Below, piece by piece: positions 26,247 through 38,070 of a stretch of 64,000 nt of DNA. Origin of the DNA: Gammaproteobacteria bacterium (lineage in GTDB: Bacteria > Pseudomonadota > Gammaproteobacteria > Pseudomonadales > Pseudohongiellaceae); the NCBI GenBank assembly GCA_008081045.1, contig VMDC01000015.1:62001-126000 (forward strand), given 5' to 3'. The notes under the pieces were generated by a model that saw only the letters and a list, made by a program, of their open reading frames with translations, ran no database searches and had not been told where the DNA came from. Made by a program: the position numbers and the translations under genes. The stretch's first letter is position 1. The number at the start of each line of letters is the position of its first letter.

Positions 26247-27392
26247 CTAGTCCGCCTGCCTTCTCAGAAACGCAGGGATATCTAGATAGTCGATATCCGC
26301 TTCTGCACCAACCGCCTGTGCCACAACCGCACCACGGTCAACCGGGCGATTCCGCAGTACAGCAGGCCTGTCCAGCTGGCTGTAATCCGTTTGCTCTCGC
26401 TGCGTGTTGTCGACAACTTTCTTGGGTTTGGCTTGTCCGCCGCCCAGTCCGGTTGCTACCACGGTCACTCGCATCTCATCACCCAATTCCGGGTCAATTA
26501 CTGTGCCAACAACCACTGTGGCATCATCTGAAGCGAACTCTTCGATGGTATCGCCGACTTCTGAAAATTCGCCCAGGGACAGGTTCTCTCCTGCCGTAAT
26601 GTTCACCAGTATCCCGCGGGCCCCCTGAAGATTGACATCTTCCAGAAGCGGCGAGCGAATAGCTGACTCCGCCGCCTCACGCGCTCTGTCCTCACCTGTT
26701 GCAAATCCGGTTCCCATCATGGCCATGCCCATTTCTGACATGACTGTTTTTACATCGGCAAAATCAACATTGATCATGCCGGGATGCATAATCAGGTCAG
26801 CGATGCCTTTTACGGCACCCAGCAAGACATCATTTGCCGCCTTGAATGCATCCAGCAGTGAAGCTTCCTTGCCCAGAACATCCAGCAGCTTCTCATTGGG
26901 GATAGTGATCAGAGAGTCCACATTGGCTGAAAGTTGCTCAATACCCTGCTCAGCAATCGCCGACCGCTTTTTCCCCTCGAAAGGGAACGGTCTTGTGACT
27001 ACAGCAACGGTGAGAATGCCAAGTTCTCGGGCCACTTCAGCAACAATTGGCGCAGCACCGGTACCGGTACCGCCGCCCATGCCGGCAGTAATGAACACCA
27101 TATCCGCACCGCTCAGAATGTCTGCGATCTGGTCTCGATCTTCCAGAGCAGCCTGACGCCCGATCTCCGGGTTAGCTCCTGCTCCCAACCCTTTGGTGAT
27201 ACTGGTGCCCATCTGCAAGATGGTCTTGGCTTTCAGGTTGTTTAGGGCCTGTGAGTCCGTGTTGGCACAGATAAAATCAACACCATCAACCTGATTGGTA
27301 ATCATGTGATGGACGGCATTGCCCCCGCCACCGCCGACTCCCAGCACTTTAATCACCGCGCTTTGCGGAATGTTGTCTATTAGCTCGAACAT
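26247..27392 (-). CDS. ftsZ: Cell division GTPase FtsZ
   Basis: Tubulin-like GTPase that forms the division ring. From ATG 27392, preceded by GAGGGGATTTT, it has 381 residues: [16 protein letters not shown], the nucleotide-binding [10 protein letters not shown], the tubulin signature [14 protein letters not shown] (about 105-118) and the T7-loop region [15 protein letters not shown]. The conserved tail [16 protein letters not shown] at the end binds FtsA and ZipA. An upstream in-frame ATG (27434) lacks support. It is the last gene of the division cluster. Confidence 0.99.
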   Translation of the reverse strand: MFELIDNIPQSAVIKVLGVGGGGGNAVHHMITNQVDGVDFICANTDSQALNNLKAKTILQMGTSITKGLGAGANPEIGRQAALEDRDQIADILSGADMVFITAGMGGGTGTGAAPIVAEVARELGILTVAVVTRPFPFEGKKRSAIAEQGIEQLSANVDSLITIPNEKLLDVLGKEASLLDAFKAANDVLLGAVKGIADLIMHPGMINVDFADVKTVMSEMGMAMMGTGFATGEDRAREAAESAIRSPLLEDVNLQGARGILVNITAGENLSLGEFSEVGDTIEEFASDDATVVVGTVIDPELGDEMRVTVVATGLGGGQAKPKKVVDNTQREQTDYSQLDRPAVLRNRPVDRGAVVAQAVGAEADIDYLDIPAFLRRQAD

Positions 27393-27445
27393 AAAATCCC
27401 CTCGTTTTCTCGAATTATTCTCACTATCCTGCAATAAGACAGTCT

Positions 27446-28681
27446 TCAGAAGTTCCCTTGAAACCAGCTTTTCACTCTGTCAACCAGATGAACCTGCGGA
27501 GCACGCTTGGACTCCAAGCCTTCCCGCTCCTGATGTTGCTTTAGCCCGTACAGCAGAAGGCCGACACCTGTAGAGTAGATCGGGTTTCGAACGATATCGG
27601 CCAATCCATTAACATTGTGTGGCGCACCGATACGGACCGGCGCGTGAAAAATTTCCTCCGCCAGTTCGACTACCCCTTCCATCTTGCTGGTCCCGCCGGT
27701 CAAGACCACACCGGCAGCCAGCATATTTTCAAAACCGCTGCGCTGGAGTTCTGCCTGAACCAAAGTGAAGAGCTCGTCATAGCGAGGCTCGACAACTTCA
27801 GCCAAGGATTGCCTGGATAACTCTCTGGGGGGGCGGTCACCCACACTGGGTACTTTTATCGTGTCATCCGGATTGGCCAGCTGAGTCAGCGCGCAGGCGT
27901 ACTTAATTTTTATCTCATCGGCATTCTCAGTCGGAGTCCGCAGCGCCATGGCAATATCATTAGTAACCTGATCTCCAGCGATTGGTATCACGCCGGTGTG
28001 CCGAATCGCACCCTCGGTGAAAATGGCGATATCCGACGTTCCTCCGCCAATGTCAACGAGACAGACACCGAGCTCTTTTTCATCTTCGGTCAATACGGCA
28101 TAGCTGGAGGCGAGCTGTTCAAGGATGATTTCATCTGTTTCAAGACCGCAGCGGCGGATGCATTTGTCTATATTTTGCACCGCATTTATCGCGCAGGTAA
28201 CAAGATGCACCTTTGCTTCCAGGCGAACCCCTGACATCCCCAATGGCTCTTTCACACCTTCCTGAGAATCAATGATGTATTCTTGGGGGAGTATATGAAG
28301 CACTTTCTGATCGGCGGGGATAGCGACTGCCTGAGCTGCATCAATCACCCGTTCAATATCGGCTTTCATCACCTCTCCGTCCCGGATTGCGACAATGCCG
28401 TGAGAATTCATACTGCGGATGTGGCTGCCGGCAATTCCGGCATACACCGAATGAATCTGACAGCCGGCCATGAGTTCAGCCTCTTCAATCGCGCGTTGAA
28501 TAGACTCAACCGTCGACTCAATGTTAACTACAGTGCCTTTCTTGAGACCACGGGATTTATGACTTCCTATTCCGACAATGTCCAGACTGCCATCGGGATT
28601 GATATCGCCCACGATCGCCACCACCTTGGAGGTGCCTATATCGAGGCCTACAATCATGTTCTCACCGACCGCTTCATTCAT
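27446..28681 (-). CDS. ftsA: Cell division protein FtsA
   Basis: Actin-like ATPase that tethers FtsZ to the membrane. The 411 residues include the phosphate-1 motif [14 protein letters not shown] (about 12-25), [15 protein letters not shown] and [15 protein letters not shown]. The C-terminal amphipathic membrane-binding helix is [11 protein letters not shown]. It is separated from ftsQ by 66 bases and from ftsZ by 53 bases, leaving room for internal promoters. Confidence 0.98.
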   Translation of the reverse strand: MNEAVGENMIVGLDIGTSKVVAIVGDINPDGSLDIVGIGSHKSRGLKKGTVVNIESTVESIQRAIEEAELMAGCQIHSVYAGIAGSHIRSMNSHGIVAIRDGEVMKADIERVIDAAQAVAIPADQKVLHILPQEYIIDSQEGVKEPLGMSGVRLEAKVHLVTCAINAVQNIDKCIRRCGLETDEIILEQLASSYAVLTEDEKELGVCLVDIGGGTSDIAIFTEGAIRHTGVIPIAGDQVTNDIAMALRTPTENADEIKIKYACALTQLANPDDTIKVPSVGDRPPRELSRQSLAEVVEPRYDELFTLVQAELQRSGFENMLAAGVVLTGGTSKMEGVVELAEEIFHAPVRIGAPHNVNGLADIVRNPIYSTGVGLLLYGLKQHQEREGLESKRAPQVHLVDRVKSWFQGNF

Positions 28682-28747
28682 GAGTTAAACCGTCCGCACG
28701 GCTGCTGGCTACATTGAAAAGACCTGAGACTGAAACACCAGCTTGCT

Positions 28748-29563
28748 TCATCTGACAGCCAACTCCACCGTGTCTTCCGCGGCCAGTCTGACCGCGATCC
28801 CGTTGTCATACCTCAGGTCTACTGACTCAAGCTTCTCAGAGGCCATCAATTCAGGACTTTGATAAAGCTCAGCAAATCTCGTCAGACGCTCGATAATTTT
28901 CTCTCGCCCCAGCGTGACCTGTATCGAATCGTTAAGAATCAGGCTCCAGTTCCCGCGGGGACTCAGACTCAGAGAGGTTACTCTCAACCCCACCGGGAAA
29001 AGTTGCTGACTCACGGCACGGTACTGTTCCATAACCCGGTACTGTTCACCCTCCGAACCAACCAGTAATGGCAGTTCAGCGGCGCGCCGGCGCCCGGGAG
29101 GCTCAAAGATTTCACCGAACTGATTGAGTAATTGCCCGTCACCCCATCGGGCAATCGCAATCTCTTCCTGAATCTCCAAGACCAGCGTGTCGGGCCACAC
29201 TTTCTTTGCGGAGGCTCGCCGGACCCAAGGATGTTGTTCAAGGCTCTGTTTTGCTCCCAAGACGTCAAAGGCGAAAAAACTGGTGCCTAAATAACGCGAA
29301 ATCAAGTTTGTGAGCTCTGCTTCGGTCACAAACTGTTGTGCACTTTCAACTCGCACCTTGTACACGGGGCGACTGACCGCATGCGCCAGATTTTCTCCAT
29401 TCTGCTGGATGACGAGCATTATCATTGTGGTTACGAGACCGGCGAGCACATAGCGTTTTCTCGCAGCAGTTTTGGTATTAAGCGGCTGACCACCCCGATG
29501 GACGCGACCAGGTGACATCTTAATCGAAGTCTGTGCTGACGACCTTTTAGTGGCTTTCAACAT
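28748..29563 (-). CDS. ftsQ: Cell division protein FtsQ
   Basis: Bitopic divisome protein linking early and late components through FtsB and FtsL. The 271 residues have a basic cytoplasmic tail (1-36), one membrane segment (about 38-54), a POTRA domain (about 68-135, with LEQHPWVRRASAKKVWPDTL) and the FtsQ beta domain, which contains RWGDGQLLNQFGEIF. It starts nine bases after the ddlB stop codon. Confidence 0.96.
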   Translation of the reverse strand: MLKATKRSSAQTSIKMSPGRVHRGGQPLNTKTAARKRYVLAGLVTTMIMLVIQQNGENLAHAVSRPVYKVRVESAQQFVTEAELTNLISRYLGTSFFAFDVLGAKQSLEQHPWVRRASAKKVWPDTLVLEIQEEIAIARWGDGQLLNQFGEIFEPPGRRRAAELPLLVGSEGEQYRVMEQYRAVSQQLFPVGLRVTSLSLSPRGNWSLILNDSIQVTLGREKIIERLTRFAELYQSPELMASEKLESVDLRYDNGIAVRLAAEDTVELAVR

Positions 29564-29572
29564 GGCAAGAGC

Positions 29573-30514
29573 TTACCCGTTCAGTTTCCGGTCAAGTATG
29601 CGCAGGACCAATTCATCAAAATCAATACCAACCCGGGCAGCCGATTTTGGGACGAAACTGTGAGAGGTCATACCCGGCACTGTATTCACCTCCAGCAGGA
29701 AAAAATCACCGGCCGCGTCTTCCATAAAATCCACTCGGGCAAGCCCGCTGCAGCCCAGCGCACTGTAAGCGCTTTTAACCAGGGCTTCAGCTGCCTCCAT
29801 GCGCTCGCTGCTGAGCGGAGCGGGACAGACAATTCGTGTGCCCTCGTCAACGTATTTGGCAGTAAAATCAAAAAACTCCCGGTCGGTCTCAAGTAGAATC
29901 GTTGGCATCAACTCGTCGTCCAGGACTCCGGTCGAATACTCAGGGCCTCCGATATACTTCTCAGCCATCACGCCTTGCCGAAATTCGCAGGCCTCTCTAT
30001 AGGCCCTTTCCAATGATCCCGGAGAATCAGCAATAGCGATGCCCAAACTTGAACCACCATAGATGGGCTTAACAACAGCCCGCTCAAAACCTTCTATGAC
30101 CTCTTCCCAGTCACTGTCCTCACTGAGCACCGTGAACGGGGCAGTTGCCAGGCCCATCTGACACCAGATCTGCTTACTCTTAACCTTGTCCATTGCCAAG
30201 GCAGAAGCCAGAACACCGGACCCGGTGTAAGGAATCTGCAGCAGGTCCAAACACCCCTGAATGACCCCGTCTTCTCCACCCTGACCATGCAGCATGTTGA
30301 CGACCAGATCCGGCGCTGCCGACCTGAGCTCGTCGACGATGTTTTCACCAACATCAATCACCGTTGTGTGCACCCCCAGGCTGACCAGACTGCTAGCAAC
30401 CGCCTGGCCGCTCAACAGGGAAATTTCTCGCTCTGAAGAGGTCCCGCCCATCAACAAGACGACATGCCCGGCTTTCGCCAGCACCTGTTCTCTATTTATC
30501 GTTCTCATTGGCAT
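29573..30514 (-). CDS. ddlB: D-alanine-D-alanine ligase
   Basis: ATP-grasp enzyme that makes the D-Ala-D-Ala end of the wall peptide. The 313 residues have VVLLMGGTSSEREISLLSG (about 17-35), the substrate loop GGSSLGIAI, the metal-binding EVNTVPGMTSHS and an intact PYTGSGVLASALAMDK. No murB lies between murC and ddlB, as in Pseudomonas. Confidence 0.98.
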   Translation of the reverse strand: MPMRTINREQVLAKAGHVVLLMGGTSSEREISLLSGQAVASSLVSLGVHTTVIDVGENIVDELRSAAPDLVVNMLHGQGGEDGVIQGCLDLLQIPYTGSGVLASALAMDKVKSKQIWCQMGLATAPFTVLSEDSDWEEVIEGFERAVVKPIYGGSSLGIAIADSPGSLERAYREACEFRQGVMAEKYIGGPEYSTGVLDDELMPTILLETDREFFDFTAKYVDEGTRIVCPAPLSSERMEAAEALVKSAYSALGCSGLARVDFMEDAAGDFFLLEVNTVPGMTSHSFVPKSAARVGIDFDELVLRILDRKLNG

Positions 30515-30559
30515 TTTTCTTAACCCAAAAGGCCAGTTTCTTCTATGAAAATCAACAAA

Positions 30560-31987
30560 TTACCGGTCCATAAAACCCTTGGATGCCAGAAGCCTCGATA
30601 ATCCGCCCACACTCCCGGCTCCCTGGGTCAAAACCATATCCCCGGGAAGCAGTATTTCACTGAGAATATGACGCACATCTTTTTCCTTTTTGACGTAAAG
30701 CGGCTCTACCTTGCCGCGCAGACGGATACTTCTGGTCAGGCTGCGGGAGTCAGCGCCGGGAATTTTGCTTTCACCAGCCGAATAGACATCCAGCAGTAGC
30801 AGCACATCCACAGCTGACAACACTTCGACGAAGTCTTCATACAGATCTGCCGTCCGGCTGTAGCGATGGGGCTGAAACACCATCACCAACCGGCGATCCG
30901 GCCAGCCAGACCTGAGCGCTTCAACAGTCGCCGCGACTTCAGAAGGATGGTGGCCGTAGTCATCTATGAGGGTGACCTCTCCTCCCGGTATCGGGAAATC
31001 GCCCTGCACATCAAATCGCCGTCCAACACCCGCAAAATCCCTGATTCCCTTAATAATGGCCTTATCGCTGACACCTTCATCGGCAGCAATGGCCACGGCT
31101 GCTGTTGCGTTGAGCGCATTATGGCGACCCGGCATGGCAAGTCTGATTTTGAGAGGCCGCTTGCGTTCAGGGCGTGTCACCTGAAACTCTATCTGGCCGG
31201 CTTTCTGCTGAAATTCCGTAATACGATAATCGGCTTCTTTCGAGAAGCCATAGGTGAGAACTGGACGAGACAGCTGAGCAATAATGCTTTTTACACCGGG
31301 GTCATCAATACAAAGGACGGCGAGCCCGTAAAAAGGCAAATTATGCAGAAACTCTACGAAATAGTTTTTGAGGTTCTCAAAGTCACCACCGTAGGTGACC
31401 ATGTGGTCAGCTTCGATATTCGTGACCGCAGCCACCATGGGTTGCAAGTGCATGAATGAGGCATCACTTTCATCCGCCTCTGCCACCAGATACCTGCTTT
31501 CACCCAAGCCGGCGTTACTCCCTGAGCTGTTGAGCAGCCCGCCAATGACATAAGTAGGATCCAGACCTCCGGCAGCTAATACCGAGGCAACAATACTGGT
31601 CGTTGTGGTCTTACCATGCGTTCCTGCTATCGCAATCGCATGACGATAACGCATAAGCTCAGCCAGCATCTCGGCCCGCGGTATCAGCGGCTTATGTTGC
31701 GTGATTGCTGCCCTGATTTCCGGATTACGCTTGTTGATCGCGCTCGAATACACCACTACATCCGCCTTTGCTACGTTAGCAGCCTCATGCCTGAGATAAA
31801 TCCGAGCGCCCATATTTTTCAGGCGATCTGTAGCGGCAGAGCGTTTAAGATCTGATCCCGTAATGCGATAGCCCTGATTGAGGAGCACCTCGGCAATTCC
31901 GCACATGCCGGCTCCGCCAATTCCGACAAAATGAATAGTGTGGATACGCCTCATCTCAGGGATATCGCTCAGGTAAGGCCTAACCAT
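30560..31987 (-). CDS. murC: UDP-N-acetylmuramate-L-alanine ligase
   Basis: Adds L-alanine to UDP-MurNAc, the first amino acid of the stem peptide. The 475-residue protein starts at ATG 31987 ([15 protein letters not shown]), overlapping the last eight bases of murG. An ATG-less extension further upstream is not needed. It shows [17 protein letters not shown], the P-loop [10 protein letters not shown] and [11 protein letters not shown], typical of MurC. Confidence 0.98.
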   Translation of the reverse strand: MVRPYLSDIPEMRRIHTIHFVGIGGAGMCGIAEVLLNQGYRITGSDLKRSAATDRLKNMGARIYLRHEAANVAKADVVVYSSAINKRNPEIRAAITQHKPLIPRAEMLAELMRYRHAIAIAGTHGKTTTTSIVASVLAAGGLDPTYVIGGLLNSSGSNAGLGESRYLVAEADESDASFMHLQPMVAAVTNIEADHMVTYGGDFENLKNYFVEFLHNLPFYGLAVLCIDDPGVKSIIAQLSRPVLTYGFSKEADYRITEFQQKAGQIEFQVTRPERKRPLKIRLAMPGRHNALNATAAVAIAADEGVSDKAIIKGIRDFAGVGRRFDVQGDFPIPGGEVTLIDDYGHHPSEVAATVEALRSGWPDRRLVMVFQPHRYSRTADLYEDFVEVLSAVDVLLLLDVYSAGESKIPGADSRSLTRSIRLRGKVEPLYVKKEKDVRHILSEILLPGDMVLTQGAGSVGGLSRLLASKGFMDR

Positions 31988-33077
31988 GAGCTGCCTCCAG
32001 ACAGAGGCCGGCAATACGGGTGTGAGCGTCGCATATCGCCACTTTGCCCGCGCTCAGCCCCATCTCCTTTAATCGGTCCAGATCGCTCATAAGCGCGGCA
32101 AGCACTTTTATCAGCCGGTCGACATCAAGCTCATGCTGTTCAATCACCTCGGCCGCACCGGCGGCGCGCAACCAGTTGGCATTCCGAAGTTGCTGACGGT
32201 CTTTATGAAAAGGGTAAGGCACGAAAATAGCCGGCTTGGCAGCAACCGCAAGTTCACAGACCGTGCTGGCTCCGGAACGGCACAGGACAATGTCGGCCCA
32301 TTGATAGGCCTCGTCCATCCGATCGATAAATGCCACCACCCGGTGCGCCTCCTCCGTATCGTGCCCCAGTTCTTCATAGCGCTGCAGAGTCCGGGCAAAT
32401 TGCCGGCGTCCAGTTTGGTGGAGAGTTTGTATGCTTCCTGCAGGCGCAGACGCAATCAATTCCGGCAGAATACTGTTCAGCGCCTCAGCACCAAGACTCC
32501 CACCTAACACCAGCAGCTTCAGTGAATGGTCAGTGGCGAACGCCAAGGGCGCCGCATCGCGCAATTCGCGGATTTCTCTGCGCACTGGATTGCCGGTATA
32601 GCTCACTTTTGAAGCGGCAGGAAAAGTCGAGGGAAACGCCTCCATGGCTCGAATTGAAAACGGAAACAGCAGTTTGTTGGTCAAACCCACGACAGCGTTC
32701 TGCTCATGAATCAGAAGCGGCAGCCCCATTGTCTTTGCCGCCAAACCTGCTGGTCCTGCCACAAACCCCCCCATGCCCAGGACGCTGTCTGGCCGGACTC
32801 TTTGCAACACCTTCAAGGACTCCCAGAATGCACGTACCAGCATGAACGGCGCGAACAGCAGACGCATAAACCCTTTACCTCGCAGACCCTGCACCGGAAC
32901 TGTATGAAGCGGTATTTCTGTATTCGCGAGCAACTCATGCTCAAGCCCTGAAGGCGTGCCCAGCCATTCAACTTTGGCGCCCAGCATTTGCAATTCTCTG
33001 GCAACAGACAGTGCAGGAAAGATATGCCCGCCGGTACCTGCCGCCATTATCAGCACTGTAATTGGGGAATTTACCAT
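31980..33077 (-). CDS. murG: Lipid II synthase MurG (GlcNAc transferase)
   Basis: Membrane-associated glycosyltransferase that converts lipid I to lipid II. The 365 residues have the N-terminal [16 protein letters not shown] (about 14-29), [12 protein letters not shown], and the donor-binding [13 protein letters not shown] and [20 protein letters not shown]. It overlaps both ftsW (7 bases) and murC (8 bases). Confidence 0.98.
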   Translation of the reverse strand: MVNSPITVLIMAAGTGGHIFPALSVARELQMLGAKVEWLGTPSGLEHELLANTEIPLHTVPVQGLRGKGFMRLLFAPFMLVRAFWESLKVLQRVRPDSVLGMGGFVAGPAGLAAKTMGLPLLIHEQNAVVGLTNKLLFPFSIRAMEAFPSTFPAASKVSYTGNPVRREIRELRDAAPLAFATDHSLKLLVLGGSLGAEALNSILPELIASAPAGSIQTLHQTGRRQFARTLQRYEELGHDTEEAHRVVAFIDRMDEAYQWADIVLCRSGASTVCELAVAAKPAIFVPYPFHKDRQQLRNANWLRAAGAAEVIEQHELDVDRLIKVLAALMSDLDRLKEMGLSAGKVAICDAHTRIAGLCLEAAHG

Positions 33078-34255
33078 TCGCCGGAACCCGGCTGCTCAGG
33101 AGACGCTGGATTGTCATTTTCATATTGTATTCGGAGCAAAATGGCTGCCATATAACAGCAAACAATGAGACTCGCGCCCCCATAACTCAGAAAAGGCAGT
33201 GTTAAGCCTTTCGTCGGCAGCAACCCAATATTCACTCCTATGTTGATCAGGGCCTGGCCGGCGAATAACAGCGACACTCCGAACGCAACATAAGCCGAAA
33301 ACAATTCCCTTCGACTGAGCGCCTGCCTGCCAATGCTGAAGCCCGTATAGACGAGACACACAAACAAGAAAATCACAAAACCCACACCTAACAGGCCCAG
33401 CTCCTCTCCAATGATTGCCAGCACAAAATCATTGTGTGCTTCAGGCAGAAAATACAGTTTTTGGATGCTATTACCGAGCCCGACGCCGAACCACTCGCCT
33501 CTCCCAAATGCAATCAGCGCCTGAGTCAGCTGATAGCCTCCGTTGAACACATTTTCCGCTGCCCATGGATTCCAGTAAGAAGTAAATCTTTCGAGCACAT
33601 AGGGTTTCATTACTGCGATGTAGGTCACACCACCCACGCAGAGCAGCAGCAAGGGAATAAATCGCGAGATCTTGGCACCGGCCAGAAAGATCAGACAAAA
33701 GACAGTTGCCAGCAAAATGACCATCGCCCCATGATCCGGTTCGAAATGCAGCAGGACCACGGCGCCGGCCACCACCAGAAGGGGTTTCAAAAACCCAGCG
33801 AATGCCCCGCGCACTTCATCCGCATGACGCTCCAGATAGGCCGCCACATAGATAACAATGAATACCTTAGCCAGTTCGGAAGGCTGAAGATTGAAGAAAC
33901 CCAGATCAATCCATCGAGCACTGCCATTGACAACTCTGCCAACGCCAGGAATCAAGACCAACGTCAGCAGAGCGAAAGAAAGCAACAGCAGATAGGCACT
34001 GATACTGCGCCAGAATCTCATGGGCAGATGAAGGGTTGTCAGCATCGCAATACAACCCAGCACCGCAAACACACTCTGCCGCTTGAGATGAAAGAATGGA
34101 TCACCGTAGCGGCTGCTGGCTATTTCCACTGATGCAGACGTCATCATAAGCAAACCAAGCGTCAGCAGGACACTCACGGTAAGCAGCAAGCCGTTTATTC
34201 TCGGTAATGCTTGTTTAGATGCCGGGATGCGATGGGCTACCGAAGCCATTTTCAT
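33071..34255 (-). CDS. ftsW: Septal peptidoglycan glycosyltransferase FtsW
   Basis: SEDS family polymerase that works with FtsI at the septum. The 394 residues have about ten membrane segments and the family features MTSASVEIAS, GSARWIDLGFFNLQPSELAK, the HNDFVLAIIGEELGLLG loop, and LPTKGLTLPFLSYGGASLI near the C-terminus. It overlaps murD by four bases (ATGA type). Confidence 0.97.
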   Translation of the reverse strand: MKMASVAHRIPASKQALPRINGLLLTVSVLLTLGLLMMTSASVEIASSRYGDPFFHLKRQSVFAVLGCIAMLTTLHLPMRFWRSISAYLLLLSFALLTLVLIPGVGRVVNGSARWIDLGFFNLQPSELAKVFIVIYVAAYLERHADEVRGAFAGFLKPLLVVAGAVVLLHFEPDHGAMVILLATVFCLIFLAGAKISRFIPLLLLCVGGVTYIAVMKPYVLERFTSYWNPWAAENVFNGGYQLTQALIAFGRGEWFGVGLGNSIQKLYFLPEAHNDFVLAIIGEELGLLGVGFVIFLFVCLVYTGFSIGRQALSRRELFSAYVAFGVSLLFAGQALINIGVNIGLLPTKGLTLPFLSYGGASLIVCCYMAAILLRIQYENDNPASPEQPGSGEW

Positions 34256-35607
34256 TGTAACAGCCCCACTGACTGAATGAAGCTCTGGCCGCGCTCCCGA
34301 TAATTCGCGTACATATCAAAACTTGCACAAGCTGGTGACAGTAAAACAGCGTCGCCCGGCGCAGCATGAGAAAGCGCGACGGTGACAGCATCATGCATAT
34401 CCTTTGCAAACACTGCCTGCGTTTCTGGGTTCAAAGCCAGGGCAAGTTCTTTGGCGTCTTTGCCAATCAGTATGACTTTTTTGCTCCATCGGTTGACCAC
34501 CGGCACCAGATCACTGAAGTCTGCGCCTTTGCTCACGCCACCGGCGATCAGAATGATGTGCCCGCCAATATGCTTACCGAGACCCTCCACCGCGGCAACG
34601 GTTGCTCCGACGTTGGTCCCTTTAGAGTCATTGTAAAACTCAACGCCGGCAATGTTCGCCACCCATTCACAGCGGTGAGGCAGACCGGAGAAGCCGAGCA
34701 ACGCCTTTCGAATGGCCTTGATTTCAATTCCGACTGATAGAGCCAAGCCGATGGCTGCCAGACAGTTGGCAATATTATGCTGGCCAAAAATTTTAAGCTC
34801 TGATACCGATACTATTTTCTCAAACTGATAAGCGAGATACTGATCTTCCCCTTCCTGCAGTAAACCCAGACCGTTAACACCGGGACGATCAAATCCGAAA
34901 TCGATGCTTGGCAGCGCGTCCAGATTCTGCGGAGCACTGGAAGGCTCGCTCCGATTGATGACCACCTTTTTGCAGCCGCGAAAGATGCGCTGCTTTGCGA
35001 CAAGATATTCATCCATATCGTCATAGCGATCCATATGATCCATGCTGACATTAAGCAGCACCGCCACTTCAGCATTCAGCGCTTCAGTGGTCTCCAGCTG
35101 AAAACTCGACAGCTCAAGCACATAGAGATCTTTCGGCTGCTCCAACAGCAATTCCAAAGCAGGTTTCGCGCTGGCGCTGTCAAGATTGCCACCCAGTCCG
35201 TACTTCTTTCCGGCGGCGTCCAGGATTGCAGCGAGCATTTCCACTACGGTACTTTTGCCATTGGAGCCGGTTACTGCCACGACTGGGGATGTCACTTCCC
35301 TGGAAAAGAGATCAATATCACCAGAGATTGGAATGCCCGCCGCTCTGGCCTTGATCAATTCCGGCGTTTTTAAACTGACACCGGGGCTGACAATTATGCG
35401 AGAGGCAGAAAGAAATGCGCTTTCCTGAAACCCTCCCAGCTGAATGTCGACATGCGGAAACTGGGATTGAAAATCATCAAGATTCGGAGGCTTTAATCTA
35501 CTGTCTGCGACAAAGAAAGCCTCATTCCGCGCCGCAAGATAACGGGCACAGGACAATCCGGTTGTCCCAAGCCCGATAATTAGTGTCTTAGCAGCGTCAG
35601 CGCTCAT
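34252..35607 (-). CDS. murD: UDP-MurNAc-L-alanine-D-glutamate ligase
   Basis: Adds D-glutamate to UDP-MurNAc-L-Ala. ATG 35607 (MSADAAKTLIIGLGTTGLS) is chosen because ACAGGTTTATC precedes it and family members start near here; the frame extends 15 codons upstream into mraY. The 451-residue protein has the P-loop VTGSNGKSTVVEML, NVSMDHMDRY and the FYNDSKGTNVGATVAAVEG block. Confidence 0.98.
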   Translation of the reverse strand: MSADAAKTLIIGLGTTGLSCARYLAARNEAFFVADSRLKPPNLDDFQSQFPHVDIQLGGFQESAFLSASRIIVSPGVSLKTPELIKARAAGIPISGDIDLFSREVTSPVVAVTGSNGKSTVVEMLAAILDAAGKKYGLGGNLDSASAKPALELLLEQPKDLYVLELSSFQLETTEALNAEVAVLLNVSMDHMDRYDDMDEYLVAKQRIFRGCKKVVINRSEPSSAPQNLDALPSIDFGFDRPGVNGLGLLQEGEDQYLAYQFEKIVSVSELKIFGQHNIANCLAAIGLALSVGIEIKAIRKALLGFSGLPHRCEWVANIAGVEFYNDSKGTNVGATVAAVEGLGKHIGGHIILIAGGVSKGADFSDLVPVVNRWSKKVILIGKDAKELALALNPETQAVFAKDMHDAVTVALSHAAPGDAVLLSPACASFDMYANYRERGQSFIQSVGLLQ

Positions 35608-35623
35608 GATAAACCTGTCATTC

Positions 35624-36706
35624 TTATCGAAGTTTGAGAGTCGCAAGGCCAAACAGCACCAGCATCACGGTAATAATCCAGAAGCGCACAATGACTCTCG
35701 GCTCGGGCCAGCCTTTTAATTCAAAATGATGATGCAAAGGCGCCATCCGGAATACGCGCCGACCGGTCAATTTGAAAGAAGCGACCTGAATGATGACCGA
35801 AAAGGCTTCGACCACAAAAACGCCACCCATGATGAATAAAATAATTTCATGCCTCGCGATCACCGCCATCACACCGAGCGCGGCACCGAGCGCCAGGGCG
35901 CCAACATCACCCATAAAAATCTGGGCCGGATAGGTGTTGAACCAGAGAAAACCCATGCCCGCACCAACGAGGGCCCCTGCGAAAATAACTATCTCTCCGG
36001 AACCCAGGACGTTGGGGATATTCAGATAAGCAGAGAATTCACTGTGACCTGCCAGATAGGCAATAACCCCCAGCGCACCTCCAACCATCACGGTTGGCAA
36101 AATAGCGAGCCCGTCTAAACCATCAGTCAGGTTGACTGCATTACTGAAAAACACAATCATCAGTGAACTGATCACGACATAGAAGAAGCCGGTATCGACA
36201 GCGACTTCCTTGAAGAATGGCACGATGTAGGCAGTCTCAACGGAACTGAAGGCCGTGTAGTAAAGAATCAGCGAAGCCGTGATTGCCACCAAGAATTGCC
36301 AGAACAGCTTCCACCTCGGAGCCAAACCCGCGGTATTTTTCTCGAAAACCTTCCGATAGTCGTCAACCCAACCAACCGCCCCGACCGAGAGAGTCACGAG
36401 CAAGACCACCCAGACATAGTGATTGCTGAGGTCAGACCACAAAAGCGTGCTCATCGCGATACTCACCAGTATCAGAGCACCCCCCATGGTTGGGGTTCCC
36501 GCTTTGCTAAAATGCGTCTCAGGGCCGTCATCTCTGACCACCTGACCAATCTGATGATAATTCAGCCGCCGAATCATCGTCGGACCAATCAGCAGGGACA
36601 CCCCGAGTGCTGTCAAAACGCTGAAGATTCCGCGCACGGTGATATACTGAAGTACCGCAAAGTTACTGTCGAACTGCATCAGAAAATCTGACAACCAAAC
36701 CAGCAT
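35624..36706 (-). CDS. mraY: Phospho-MurNAc-pentapeptide translocase
   Basis: Integral membrane enzyme that makes lipid I from UDP-MurNAc-pentapeptide and undecaprenyl phosphate. The 360 residues equal the E. coli length. Features are the [18 protein letters not shown] loop (about 55-72), the catalytic [13 protein letters not shown] and the C-terminal [16 protein letters not shown]. Its ATG overlaps the murF stop as TAATG, so an ORF start 13 codons upstream is rejected. Confidence 0.98.
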   Translation of the reverse strand: MLVWLSDFLMQFDSNFAVLQYITVRGIFSVLTALGVSLLIGPTMIRRLNYHQIGQVVRDDGPETHFSKAGTPTMGGALILVSIAMSTLLWSDLSNHYVWVVLLVTLSVGAVGWVDDYRKVFEKNTAGLAPRWKLFWQFLVAITASLILYYTAFSSVETAYIVPFFKEVAVDTGFFYVVISSLMIVFFSNAVNLTDGLDGLAILPTVMVGGALGVIAYLAGHSEFSAYLNIPNVLGSGEIVIFAGALVGAGMGFLWFNTYPAQIFMGDVGALALGAALGVMAVIARHEIILFIMGGVFVVEAFSVIIQVASFKLTGRRVFRMAPLHHHFELKGWPEPRVIVRFWIITVMLVLFGLATLKLR

Positions 36707-38070
36707 TAGGCTTCCTCTCCTCTGCGCAAGTCGTTTACCACGCATTCCATTCTGGATCCGCGTGATCCTTTGACCAACACTACCGAATCGGCGTCCAGTT
36801 GCATTGAGGCGTATTCAACCAGCGACTGCTGGTCTTCGAACACGACTCCGCCTTCACCAAAGGTCTCCACAACCAGGTTTGCGTAGTCACCAACCGCCCA
36901 TAGCGAACCAACCCCTGCCCGCTTCGCCATTGCTCCGACTGATTGATGAGCCCGCCTCGATTCGCTGCCGAGCTCTTTCATATCACCGGCAATCAGAATC
37001 TGCCTGCCCGAAAAGCTTGCCAGCACCTCAATAGCGGCACGAAATGAATTCGGACTGGCGTTATAAGAATCATCCAGAACCAAAGCGCCTCCGAGGCCGC
37101 CCAGAGCACAGAGTCGGCCCTGAACCGGCTGCGCCGACTCCAGCCCTCGCTTAACATGATCAAGGCCCGCGCCCGCTTCAAGGGCCACCGCCGCTGAGGC
37201 GACTGCATTCATAACGTTGTGTCGCCCCAATAGCTTCATCGATATGTCAAGCGCTCCGGCCGGGGTTACAAGGCTAAAGCTGACACGGCCGTCAGCAAGA
37301 CTTTCAATCTCACCTGCGCGGTATTCGGCGGGGGCGTCTTGCTGCACTGAGAACTGGACTGTCCGGCACCCTCTCACCCGATCGATCCAGGCCTGTACGT
37401 GAGGATCATCCTGATTCAGTACGGCAATACCCCCGGGCTTGAGATGATCCAGAATTTCACCCTTTCCCTTAACGATGCCGGCCAAACTGCCAAAGCCCTC
37501 AACATGCGCTGCGCTCGCCATGGTGATCAAAGCGATATCAGGACAGGCCGCCTGCGCGCTAAAATCAATTTCTCCCTGGCGATCGGCACCCATTTCAATA
37601 ACGGCGTAGCGATGCTCTTCCTGCAGCCTCAACAGCGTCAACGGCACGCCGATGGTGTTGTTCAAATTGGCTTCAGTCCATAGCGTCGGCGCCGCTTCAG
37701 AAAGAATGCCAGCAATCAGTTCTTTGATGGTTGTTTTGGCCTGACTCCCCGTCAGGGCGACTACTTTGGCAGTGCTTCTGTCGCGATTCAGCCTGGCTAT
37801 ATCTCTCAATGCGTGATGCGTGTTATCCACAATTAACTGGGGCACATCAGCATTCGAAGGATGCGCGACAATCGCACCACTAGCCCCTGCCCTGATAGCC
37901 GACTCGACATGGTCGTGACCGTCGAATCTTTCTCCTTTCAATGCAAGAAAAGCTGAACCACTAGACAGGTTTCTCGAGTCCGTAGACAACTCCGAGAAAA
38001 AATTTTCGCCACCCAAATGGCGGGCCGGCAGAGTCTCTGCCAGCACGCTGAACGACAGCTCTCCAATCAA
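36706..38070 (-). CDS. murF: UDP-MurNAc-tripeptide-D-alanyl-D-alanine ligase
   Basis: Joins D-Ala-D-Ala to the tripeptide precursor. The 454 residues carry the P-loop variant [15 protein letters not shown] (Gln-Ala in place of the usual Asn-Gly, with Lys kept), [14 protein letters not shown] and [15 protein letters not shown], the MurF signature. It overlaps murE by four bases and mraY by one. The P-loop reading is worth an alignment check, although some variation here is normal in MurF. Confidence 0.97.
   Translation of the reverse strand: MIGELSFSVLAETLPARHLGGENFFSELSTDSRNLSSGSAFLALKGERFDGHDHVESAIRAGASGAIVAHPSNADVPQLIVDNTHHALRDIARLNRDRSTAKVVALTGSQAKTTIKELIAGILSEAAPTLWTEANLNNTIGVPLTLLRLQEEHRYAVIEMGADRQGEIDFSAQAACPDIALITMASAAHVEGFGSLAGIVKGKGEILDHLKPGGIAVLNQDDPHVQAWIDRVRGCRTVQFSVQQDAPAEYRAGEIESLADGRVSFSLVTPAGALDISMKLLGRHNVMNAVASAAVALEAGAGLDHVKRGLESAQPVQGRLCALGGLGGALVLDDSYNASPNSFRAAIEVLASFSGRQILIAGDMKELGSESRRAHQSVGAMAKRAGVGSLWAVGDYANLVVETFGEGGVVFEDQQSLVEYASMQLDADSVVLVKGSRGSRMECVVNDLRRGEEA

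Noticed and set aside
33434-34132. 232-codon frame antisense to ftsW, and similar frames antisense to murC, ampG and groEL
   Set aside because: Low-complexity His/Gln/Arg-rich products mirrored from membrane or conserved genes; they are shadows.
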